Shown one piece after another: positions 1-5,664 of a stretch of 6,292 bases of DNA. The position numbers and the translations under genes were made by a program. Position 1 is the first letter of the stretch, and each line of letters starts with the position of its first letter. Source of the DNA: Muribaculaceae bacterium (lineage in GTDB: Bacteria > Bacteroidota > Bacteroidia > Bacteroidales > Muribaculaceae); assembly GCA_029062725.1 (NCBI GenBank), contig JAIDPP010000242.1, positions 1 to 6,292 on the forward strand, written 5' to 3'. Below the pieces are notes generated by a model. It did no database searches. It saw only the letters and a list, made by a program, of their open reading frames with translations, and was not told the DNA's origin.

Positions 1-1876
1 CTCCGTCGGGACGCAGCCTGACATCAGCCGTGATATCCTTCATCAGTCGTTTGTTGTAATCGATGGAGGAGATTATGATGTCTGCTGTGGTCACGGCTTT
101 CCCGTTCAATGGATTGAATCCGGCGCCGTTGGCTTTTACCCGGGCAGACACCTTACCGATACCGAGATCCGGAACAAACTGTGCCACGTTGACTCCCTTC
201 AGAGTGGCATCTAAGTCGTATCTTTCTGAATTCAGAGAGACTTTCCCATCGGCCGCCACATCGCCGGCGCTGCTGATAAGTTTGAAATCAGCTCCGTAGG
301 TATCGCGGTCGGCGGAGGCGGTGCCTTTGATAGAGAATGTGGGCACAGGGATGGAAGATGTTCCCATGAACCGGCTTATGACGGAGGGATTCGACAGCCT
401 GCCGTCAAAATCAAGAAATGCTTGCAGCTTCTTGACATCCATCGGATTTTTCGCATATCCCTTCGCCTTTATTTCCACCACCTCCCGCAGAGCCGCGTCA
501 AAACGTGAGATCTCGACATTATTAAGCGAGCCCTCTGCCTTCAGATTGAGGGTGAGGGGATTTCTTGCAGGAAGTTTGGAGGTATATTCTTTCAGTGCGG
601 GCATGAAGGCATCGACGTCAGGAAGACCGATCGATGCGTCGGCCGTCACGGAAGTTTGTGCGTTGGGTTCGAGAGCCATCATCGCGAAAGGTATATCCGC
701 TGAGGCGCTTAGGGAGGAGTAGAGAGTCCTTATGGTTACATCATCAAGATTAAGCCCAATCGAATCAACTCCGATCGTGCCGGAACCCCGGAGAATCTGC
801 AGACCGCTCCGCTCCCTTGCCTCGAGGCGTGTGATCGGAAGTTTGACAGTGGAGGATTCATTATAGAAATTCCTCATTCCGATTGCTACATCGGAGACTT
901 GAATATATGAAGGATCGAAACCCGGAAGTGGTTTGGCGCCCTTCACTCCGTAGAGGGCTTTGAATCCGTCAAGACTTATCGAATCTCCCATGATCACCAT
1001 AGGCGGCCCCGAGGATGGTTGCGACGGAGGCGCGGGATGTGCCGCTACCCATTCCGGGGTGGGGGTGAGGCAGGTAGCGTCTCCTCCGCTGACAGAGGCG
1101 AGTTTCCATTTCACGCTGTTCTCTTTCAGGTCGATCACACCTTCCCTAAGCCTGAGGTCTGCCACATTCAGACGCAGGGTGTCGATAGTGGGGAGCATCG
1201 ACATTCCGAAGGTGAAGTTTTCAAGCCGCAGGTCGTTGGCGCGGATAAGCATGGGAGTGGTAGTCGCTGCTGTATCCACGGTGTCTTTCTGCTGCTTCCA
1301 CACATTCATGTAAAGCTGTAGGTTGCCGTCACGCAGGTAGGCTTTGTTAAGCAGGATATCCATAGTGCGGATATTGGCTGAGCTCTTGGAATCGACATCA
1401 AGCAGCCCGGCCTTCACTCTGAGCAACATTGAGGAGTCTGGAGAGATCATACGGTATTCGCCGTCAAGGAGCCGCAGGGCGTTGAGCTTTACATCCAGAT
1501 TTAGTAGTGGGCGCAGCTGCACATCCGCGATTACCTGACGGGCATTGACCATAGTATCCTTGTTGGCATCGATTACGAGCACTTTGTCGAGCTGGATATC
1601 GAGAGGCCATTTAAGGCGGAAGCGGTCGATGGATATCTTCATCCCGGTGGAGTCATAGACAAAGTCGCAAGCGATGTTCTTTACAAAATTCTGTACCGGA
1701 GGAACATAAAGAAGAACCGGAATGAGGATAACGAAGAGTATCATGCAAAGCAGCACGCGCAATACAACCCTCAGCCATTTCGGCCTTATCAGGTGGTGTC
1801 GAGGCTCTTTACCCTCCCTTTTCACTTCAGATGTTTTGGGGTCAGGTTCTTCAGTATTACGGATATCTTTGTTCAT
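1..1876 (-). CDS. tamB: TamB-like translocation/assembly protein, N-terminal 625 residues (partial, runs off left edge)
   Basis: The frame is open from the ATG at 1876 to the left edge, so the C-terminus is missing. Residues 1-33 are charged and probably cytoplasmic. Residues about 37-58 form one hydrophobic signal anchor, followed by YVPPVQNFVKN and then a TGMKISIDRFRLKWPLDIQL stretch. This anchor, PPVQ and TGMKISI arrangement is the usual start of Bacteroidetes TamB proteins, which run to roughly 1,500 residues. The rest alternates short beta-strand-like segments (LRLNVADLRLREG, VSLNSERYDLDATLKG), as expected of the AsmA/TamB beta-groove that spans the periplasm. From the family, it should help move lipids or outer-membrane proteins between the membranes. 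Residues about 269-293 are rich in Pro, Ser and Ala and look like a loop inserted in the beta repeats. The start is preceded by a well-placed promoter but only a weak AAGG. An AsmA-family paralogue is the main alternative. Confidence 0.88.
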   Translation of the reverse strand, partial: MNKDIRNTEEPDPKTSEVKREGKEPRHHLIRPKWLRVVLRVLLCMILFVILIPVLLYVPPVQNFVKNIACDFVYDSTGMKISIDRFRLKWPLDIQLDKVLVIDANKDTMVNARQVIADVQLRPLLNLDVKLNALRLLDGEYRMISPDSSMLLRVKAGLLDVDSKSSANIRTMDILLNKAYLRDGNLQLYMNVWKQQKDTVDTAATTTPMLIRANDLRLENFTFGMSMLPTIDTLRLNVADLRLREGVIDLKENSVKWKLASVSGGDATCLTPTPEWVAAHPAPPSQPSSGPPMVIMGDSISLDGFKALYGVKGAKPLPGFDPSYIQVSDVAIGMRNFYNESSTVKLPITRLEARERSGLQILRGSGTIGVDSIGLNLDDVTIRTLYSSLSASADIPFAMMALEPNAQTSVTADASIGLPDVDAFMPALKEYTSKLPARNPLTLNLKAEGSLNNVEISRFDAALREVVEIKAKGYAKNPMDVKKLQAFLDFDGRLSNPSVISRFMGTSSIPVPTFSIKGTASADRDTYGADFKLISSAGDVAADGKVSLNSERYDLDATLKGVNVAQFVPDLGIGKVSARVKANGAGFNPLNGKAVTTADIIISSIDYNKRLMKDITADVRLRPDG

Positions 1877-1934
1877 TTGAATATATCGCCTTTCGAGATT
1901 ACGCACTATATGGAGAGCGGAATATAAATAAATG

Positions 1935-1966
1935 CAAAAATAACCATTTAATAGTTAAACTCAAAA
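1935..1966 (-). promoter_or_regulatory. Bacteroidetes-type promoter for tamB
   Basis: Read on the minus strand, a TTTTG -33 box (1966-1962) is followed by exactly 19 nt and then TATTTTTG (1942-1935), a full match to the TAnnTTTG -7 consensus of the Bacteroidetes primary sigma factor. Transcription would start near 1928, leaving a leader of about 50 nt before the ATG at 1876. The surrounding DNA is very AT-rich. The assignment rests on sequence match and position only. Confidence 0.7.
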
Positions 1967-2000
1967 TGTAAATAAGAAAAAACGACTGAAATTTTGCAGT

Positions 2001-2041
2001 AAAAATAAAAGAGACGGCCTCGCAGTCAATGCGGGGCCGTC
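2001..2041 (-). terminator. Strong intrinsic terminator on the minus strand, upstream of the tamB promoter
   Basis: GACGGCC (2013-2019) pairs with GGCCGTC (2035-2041). The stem extends through one T-G wobble and a CGC/GCG triplet to 11 pairs around a 7-nt loop (2024-2030). Read on the minus strand, the stem is followed by TCTTTTATTTTT (2012-2001), a good U-tract. The plus strand has no T-run after the stem, so the terminator acts leftward. No established gene lies just upstream on this strand, which implies an unannotated minus-strand transcript in the spacer. It also insulates the tamB promoter from read-through. Confidence 0.75.
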
Positions 2042-2083
2042 GACGATTCCACTATAAACTATATCTAACTAAACTAATGACAT

Positions 2084-2206
2084 TCAACCTTTCTCACGAA
2101 ATTTTAAACGTCTTATCCATATTGCTTTGTATCTATAGAACGTTTGAATCGCCCTCAAGGTTGGATGAAAGGGTCGGTTTTTATCGTGTTTAAACTTCCT
2201 CAACAT
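2084..2206 (-). CDS. Possible small basic protein, 40 aa (uncertain)
   Basis: An ATG at 2206 opens a 40-codon frame ending in TGA at 2084-2086, about 43 nt before the leftward terminator stem. The predicted peptide is strongly basic (segments MLRKFKHDKN and WIRRLKFREKG), with aromatic residues in the middle (QTFYRYKAIW). It has no signal peptide, membrane segment or domain that I recognise. An AAGGA lies directly against the ATG, too close for normal use as a ribosome binding site, and an in-frame TAA sits two codons upstream. I found no consensus promoter for it. A 40-codon frame in AT-rich DNA can arise by chance. The main argument for it is the terminator just downstream on the same strand. 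A non-coding RNA covering the same span is equally possible. Confidence 0.25.
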   Translation of the reverse strand: MLRKFKHDKNRPFHPTLRAIQTFYRYKAIWIRRLKFREKG

Positions 2207-2239
2207 TCCTTAACATATCGTCCCTCGAGATTTCCTTCC

Positions 2240-2270
2240 AGATACCGGGAGAATCCCCGGCCGCCTATCT
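2240..2270. other. GC-rich stem-loop in the divergent spacer
   Basis: CCGGG (2245-2249) pairs with CCCGG (2256-2260) across a 6-nt loop. The flanking AGATA (2240-2244) pairs with TATCT (2266-2270), leaving CCGCC bulged on one side, for 10 pairs in total. There is no T-run on either side, so it is not an intrinsic terminator. It could be part of a structured leader or small RNA on the minus strand. It could also be fortuitous. Confidence 0.25.
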
Positions 2271-2299
2271 TCCCTCCCAGATAAATTCGGCTTGAAACA

Positions 2300-2331
2300 T
2301 TTTGCCGTTTGCGACATTTTGGTTAACTTCG
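2300..2331 (+). promoter_or_regulatory. Candidate Bacteroidetes-type promoter for the lipoprotein gene
   Basis: TTTTG at 2300-2304 is followed by exactly 19 nt and TAACTTCG at 2324-2331, one mismatch from TAnnTTTG. The spacing matches that of the tamB promoter. Transcription would begin near 2338 and give a leader of about 95 nt before the preferred start at 2432. The match is weaker than the tamB promoter, but it is the best rightward candidate I found upstream of this gene. Confidence 0.45.
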
Positions 2332-2421
2332 TGTAACGAATTAGTCAGGCCTAAGCGCTTGCCGGGAGTCGGGGTTTCAGGAATTAATGAAAGAGCTTCC
2401 AGATACATTAATGAATAATAA

Positions 2422-2425
2422 AGGA
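2422..2425 (+). promoter_or_regulatory. Ribosome binding site that decides the lipoprotein start
   Basis: AGGA within ATAAAGGATTTTAC lies 6 nt before the ATG at 2432. The earlier in-frame ATGs at 2387 and 2411 have only AT-rich sequence or a distant AGGA upstream. The 2432 start therefore has both the best ribosome binding site and the most compact signal peptide. Confidence 0.5.
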
Positions 2426-2431
2426 TTTTAC

Positions 2432-3076
2432 ATGTCATCTATTAAATCAATAAAAGTCACCTCAGTGATCTCATTATCGCTGGTAATTGTCTCCTGTTCA
2501 GGAGGGGGGAAAGAGAAAATCCACGACAGTGACACTACGGTCCTGGAGCCGGTGGCCGTCCGGGATACTATTCCAGAGCCACAGGATTCCGTCAGGGTAT
2601 ATTATTCCGACGATCTCCGCGCTTTCGGCATCAAGGGAGATGTGGTCGAGCGTTCTGCCGTGCGCCACGGAGCCGACATCGTATATCCGGAACCTACTAT
2701 GGAATTGACTTTCGACAGCATCGGCAACTTCGACGGTTCCCTGAAAGGTCTTTATGCCAAACGCGGCGAAGATGGTCTGAACTATTCCTACTCCATGAAT
2801 TACGAAGACGGGACCTCCTGGGAACTTACCTATACCGAACTTAACGACCAGTCGTATCCCCTTAAAGCGGAGATTCTCGAGTCAGGACCGCAGGGCATAG
2901 CAAAAGTTACTCTCAATTACTACGGCTATGAATATGACCGTGAGAAAAACTGGGTGATGCGATCGGTGACTATGGAGCGTCATTTCACGGAGACCGATAC
3001 GGAAGAAAAGACAAGCTCCTTCCGGAAATGGAAAGAGCTTGTCTCTTATAAGTACCGCGATAAGAAAGAGGAATAA
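2432..3076 (+). CDS. Putative lipoprotein of unknown function with a YxYDxxxNWxxR motif, 214 aa
   Basis: I do not recognise a named family. Residues 1-21 form a lipoprotein signal peptide: lysines at 5 and 8, a hydrophobic core (VISLSLVIV), then the lipobox IVSC with the acylated Cys at 22, followed by SGGG. A charged Pro-rich linker (residues 27-55) leads to a probably beta-rich domain. The FGIKGDV (65-71), LTFDSIGNF (92-100) and YEYDREKNWVMR (166-177) segments resemble the loose repeats of many Bacteroidetes lipoproteins of unknown role, in which a KGxV start and YxYDxxGNWxxR strands recur. The C-terminus is highly charged (RDKKEE). The start at 2432 is preferred because AAAGGA lies 6 nt upstream and gives a standard signal peptide. 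In-frame ATGs at 2387 and 2411 would add 15 or 8 residues with no clear benefit. It is monocistronic, with a terminator 27 nt after the stop. The protein probably sits in the outer membrane or periplasm. Confidence 0.8.
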   Translation: MSSIKSIKVTSVISLSLVIVSCSGGGKEKIHDSDTTVLEPVAVRDTIPEPQDSVRVYYSDDLRAFGIKGDVVERSAVRHGADIVYPEPTMELTFDSIGNFDGSLKGLYAKRGEDGLNYSYSMNYEDGTSWELTYTELNDQSYPLKAEILESGPQGIAKVTLNYYGYEYDREKNWVMRSVTMERHFTETDTEEKTSSFRKWKELVSYKYRDKKEE

Positions 3077-3103
3077 CCTCTCTGTCCCCATCCGGCAAAA
3101 ACG

Positions 3104-3150
3104 CTCCCCCTCCGGCATTTGAAATTATTTCAAGAAGGCCGGAGGGGGAG
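3104..3150. terminator. Bidirectional intrinsic terminator between convergent genes
   Basis: CTCCCCCTCCGGC (3104-3116) pairs perfectly over 13 bp with GCCGGAGGGGGAG (3138-3150). The loop itself contains the inverted repeat TTGAAA/TTTCAA, so the hairpin can extend further. On the minus strand the stem is followed by CGTTTTTG, and on the plus strand by TCGGTTTT. It lies 27 nt after the lipoprotein stop and 7 nt beyond the stop of the minus-strand AlkD-like gene, so it can end both transcripts. Confidence 0.85.
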
Positions 3151-3157
3151 TCGGTTT

Positions 3158-3574
3158 TCATGCAAGATGATTTGCTAAAGTCTTTTTCATATAAGAGGGT
3201 ATTGAGTCGAAACGTATCATCTCCTCAAGCAGGTCGGAAGCAAACGGGAGACGTTTCAGAAGCCGGAAAGCCAGCATGTCGGCCTCCTCTACTGTCTCGA
3301 CATCGGTTGCCAAGGCGAGGGCTTTCTCGCGAGTCACCTCCCCGATGGGGAAGAGATAGGTGGCCAGTAGTCGTGATTCCCGGACCTTGCGATCGGCCCA
3401 TAGCGTATCGGCAAGTTCCATCGAAGGGGTAAGCGATCGGGCTATATCCGCCAGCTGGGGCACCTGCAGCCCGAACACCACCTCCCGTCCCGTCTGCCTC
3501 CTCACGGCATCGGCCACGATCCCGTTGCGGAAAGCGAAAAAGCGCTGCTTTATATCCTTAAGAGTCTCCTTCAT
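3158..3574 (-). CDS. Short AlkD-like (DNA alkylation repair family) HEAT-repeat protein, 138 aa
   Basis: The predicted all-helical protein follows the pattern of short Bacteroidales members of the DNA alkylation repair (AlkD/AlkC, PF08713-type) family. A basic N-terminal helix (IKQRFFAFRNGIVADAVRR, 8-26) leads to FGLQVPQLADIAR. Next come LADTLWADRKVRESRLLATYLFP, the typical LW..x.RE.R.LA helix, and a final helical pair. Full AlkD glycosylases are about 230 residues and use a Trp plus Asp in a WWDTVD-like segment. Here the matching stretch appears to be TVEEADML, which keeps an Asp but has no Trp, so glycosylase activity is doubtful. The ATG at 3574 overlaps the upstream peptidase stop as ATGA, which implies translational coupling, and no separate promoter is visible. 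The protein has no signal peptide and should be cytoplasmic. A HEAT-type scaffold or DNA-binding role without catalysis is the main alternative. Confidence 0.7.
   Translation of the reverse strand: MKETLKDIKQRFFAFRNGIVADAVRRQTGREVVFGLQVPQLADIARSLTPSMELADTLWADRKVRESRLLATYLFPIGEVTREKALALATDVETVEEADMLAFRLLKRLPFASDLLEEMIRFDSIPSYMKKTLANHLA
3571..3574 (-). promoter_or_regulatory. ATGA stop-start overlap coupling the peptidase and AlkD-like genes
   Basis: Read on the minus strand, ATG (3574-3572) starts the AlkD-like protein and TGA (3573-3571) ends the peptidase. The AGGGGA at 3586-3581 (minus-strand sense TCCCCT) does not form a Shine-Dalgarno sequence, so terminating ribosomes probably reinitiate here. 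Confidence 0.8.
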
Positions 3575-5613
3575 TTCGTCAGAGGGGAATAATCTCGCGA
3601 CAGACGTAGCATCTGCTCAGGATAGTTTTCCGGATAAGAGATCACGATATCGGTAATCTGGCCAGCCGCGTCATACTGTGGGGTATAAACCGGATTGATG
3701 AATCCTCGGTATGGAGGAATGTCAAGTTTGGAGAAACGGTCCAGAACCTCCTTATGCAGTTTCGGATCGACCGTCACGGCATATTTGCGGATGAGATCGT
3801 TGCCGGCCTTATAGTCACCCTCGCTCTTGATTCTCTGGATTTCGGCGAGAAGATTTCCGAAAAGCTCGCGCATCTTGGGATAATCGTTTACCTGAACGAA
3901 TGTCTTGCCGTTCCTCTTTACCAGTTCAACCACATCCTTTCCGCCTTTCCCTTTCTTGCGTCCGTTCTCGAGCACCCATTTTGCGATTAGCTGACGGTTT
4001 CGCATGTGTGCCTCCTCGATATCGTTCCCCGGCTCTATTCGGTTGAGCTGGGTCATCAGACCATTGAGCATATATTTGTAATACTCTGCCTTATAAGCTT
4101 CGGGATTGTCGAGGATTCCTAACTCAAGGAGCTTCGGGTCAGCCACGTAGTAGAGGGCGAAAAGGTCGGCACGAGCCTCTTCGAGAGAGGAGCCGTGTTC
4201 CTTCAGCGCATCCTGGTCAACGCCCGGGAGCAACCGGCCTGACGCGTGTCCGAGACACTCGTGGAGATCGGTATGGAGCATATCGGTAATGTAGAGATAG
4301 TCGTCAAGAAGTTTGCGGGTCGGCTCATCGATCACGAATTCCTCATTGAATCCGTTGCCGTGAGAAGCCATGTCGTATGCCTCGGTAATATTCTCCAACG
4401 TCACAGATTTTGACCCGTGCTGGGCTCGGATCCAGTTTGAGTTAGGGAGGTTGATACCGATAGCGGTAGAGGGGAAGGCGTCGCCGGCCAGAATGGCGGC
4501 GGTGATGACTTTCGCCGACACTCCCTTCACCTTATCCTTGCGGAAGCGGGGATCGACGGGGGAGCGGTCCTCGAACCATTGAGCGTTGGAAGAAATCTTC
4601 TCGGTGCGTTCGGATGAAGCTGTGTTCTTGAAATTCACATAAGATTCCCATGATCCGGTCATTCCCAGCGGGTCGCCGTAGCTTTCGATGAATCCGTTGA
4701 CGAAATCGATATCTGAAGCGGTGTCTTCGGCCCAGAGTATGGAATACTCGTCGAAAAGATGAAGGTCGCCTGTCACATAGAAATCTATCAGCTTGGTTAT
4801 ATAGGCTTTCTGCGCGTCGTTCTCCGCCACACTCTTCGCCATATCGAGCCAATAGATGATCTGTGCGATCGCGGGACCGTAAAGTCCGGTGAGATGGTAT
4901 TTCTCTTCCTTGAGCTTGCCGTCCTCCTTTACTACCTTTGCGTTAAGTCCGTAGCTGACCGGGGTCTGGTCGGCCGGATCCTTCATGGCCCCGTAGAAAG
5001 CCTCCACCTCGGCCTGGGTCACGCCTTCGCCGTAAAGGTTTGTCGCCGAAGTGGCCACTACATCCTGCGTTCCGTCTTGATTGACACGCTTGGCCATAAC
5101 CGCGGGGTCGAATATCACCGGCACTAAAATCTCCATCATTTCCGTCCGGCTCTGGCCCGGAGCCAAAGGAAGTTCGGAATCAGGAATTGCCGCTACTTCT
5201 GCCTCGAAGAAGGCTTGGGAAAACTCGGGCCGGAATTTGTCGGTCGAGTAATGGTGATGGATTCCGTTACCGAACCATACCTGTTTAAGATATTTCTCGA
5301 AAGCCTTGAAGTCATCCGAATTGCGGTCGCCATTATAGCCGGTGTAGATCTTCTCCAACAATTGACGAATCTGTAGATTGTGCTTGCCGTTCTGGTCCCA
5401 GATGATATCACGCCCCATCTGCGCCGCCTGAGAGAGATAATAGAGCATCTTTTTCTGCTGCAGCGTGAGACGGTCGAACTCAGGGACTTCATAACGAAGC
5501 ACCTCGATATCCGCGAAGCGGTCAACATGGTAGTCGAACGATTTGTCAACTACCGCCGAAGTATTCAATGTCGCCATTGTTCCGAGAATTAAAGTCGGGA
5601 TTAATCTTTTCAT
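3571..5613 (-). CDS. Dipeptidyl peptidase III (M49 zinc metallopeptidase), secreted, 680 aa
   Basis: This enzyme removes dipeptides from the N-termini of short peptides. The M49 signature is complete: HECLGH at 451-456 (zinc ligands His451 and His456, catalytic Glu452) and EEARAD at 478-483 (third ligand Glu479), with the 28-residue ligand spacing known from the Bacteroides enzyme. GINLPN at 386-391, followed by a SKSVTLENI segment, matches the substrate-binding strand of the family (GINIPN in the human enzyme). The length is close to bacterial DPP III (about 675). Residues 1-20 look like a Sec signal peptide: KR start, hydrophobic core, and a T-S-A cleavage site before VVDKSF. There is no lipobox Cys, so it is probably a soluble periplasmic enzyme. 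Cys453 inside the zinc motif is the only Cys in the protein. The gene lies 51 nt after the methyltransferase gene, without a clear promoter or Shine-Dalgarno sequence, and overlaps the next gene by 4 nt. Confidence 0.93.
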   Translation of the reverse strand: MKRLIPTLILGTMATLNTSAVVDKSFDYHVDRFADIEVLRYEVPEFDRLTLQQKKMLYYLSQAAQMGRDIIWDQNGKHNLQIRQLLEKIYTGYNGDRNSDDFKAFEKYLKQVWFGNGIHHHYSTDKFRPEFSQAFFEAEVAAIPDSELPLAPGQSRTEMMEILVPVIFDPAVMAKRVNQDGTQDVVATSATNLYGEGVTQAEVEAFYGAMKDPADQTPVSYGLNAKVVKEDGKLKEEKYHLTGLYGPAIAQIIYWLDMAKSVAENDAQKAYITKLIDFYVTGDLHLFDEYSILWAEDTASDIDFVNGFIESYGDPLGMTGSWESYVNFKNTASSERTEKISSNAQWFEDRSPVDPRFRKDKVKGVSAKVITAAILAGDAFPSTAIGINLPNSNWIRAQHGSKSVTLENITEAYDMASHGNGFNEEFVIDEPTRKLLDDYLYITDMLHTDLHECLGHASGRLLPGVDQDALKEHGSSLEEARADLFALYYVADPKLLELGILDNPEAYKAEYYKYMLNGLMTQLNRIEPGNDIEEAHMRNRQLIAKWVLENGRKKGKGGKDVVELVKRNGKTFVQVNDYPKMRELFGNLLAEIQRIKSEGDYKAGNDLIRKYAVTVDPKLHKEVLDRFSKLDIPPYRGFINPVYTPQYDAAGQITDIVISYPENYPEQMLRLSRDYSPLTK

Positions 5614-5664
5614 ACTAATAAGAAGTTGGATTGTTTCATGGTTCAGATAATAGGGGAGGGAGTT

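Larger units (their letters stand above)
1877..2431. other. Long divergent intergenic spacer between tamB and the lipoprotein gene
   Basis: This spacer of about 555 bases separates two divergent genes and is more AT-rich than its flanks, most clearly at 1900-2200. From left to right it holds the tamB promoter, the leftward terminator, a stretch open on both strands at 2077-2206, a GC-rich hairpin at 2240-2270 and a candidate rightward promoter at 2300-2331. I see no tRNA, transposase remnant, inverted-repeat element ends or CRISPR-like repeats. The span at 2042-2240 has no firm assignment. A small RNA, a short protein gene or the remnant of a lost gene would all fit a minus-strand unit that ends at the terminator. 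Confidence 0.8.

Noticed and set aside
321..722. Plus-strand open frame of 133 codons antisense to tamB
   Set aside because: It lies wholly opposite a continuous TamB frame with convincing family sequence. Its translation is Ser/Arg-rich with no recognisable motif, typical of an antisense shadow of GC-rich codons. The overlapping plus-strand frames near 960-1321 are rejected for the same reason.
2077..2193. Plus-strand 38-codon frame with a hydrophobic segment in the spacer
   Set aside because: It has no ribosome binding site, no rightward promoter and no downstream terminator, and it overlaps the minus-strand candidate that has a terminator. It is mentioned in the findings but not annotated as a gene.
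2341..2360. Adjacent palindromes AGGCCT and AAGCGCTT upstream of the lipoprotein gene
   Set aside because: Short palindromes of 6 and 8 nt are common by chance, and no second copy or operator-like arrangement supports a binding site.
2882..3118. Minus-strand frame of 78 codons overlapping the lipoprotein 3' end
   Set aside because: It starts inside the bidirectional terminator stem and is antisense to a well-supported gene.
4532..5127. Open frames on both strands inside the dipeptidyl peptidase gene (minus 4532-4852, plus 4759-5127)
   Set aside because: The M49 frame runs uninterrupted through this stretch with conserved family sequence. The alternative translations have no domain-like pattern or start signals.
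5614..5664. Promoter or terminator between the methyltransferase and peptidase genes
   Set aside because: The 51-nt gap has no TAnnTTTG-like box on the minus strand and no stable hairpin followed by a T-run. Co-transcription is the simpler reading.
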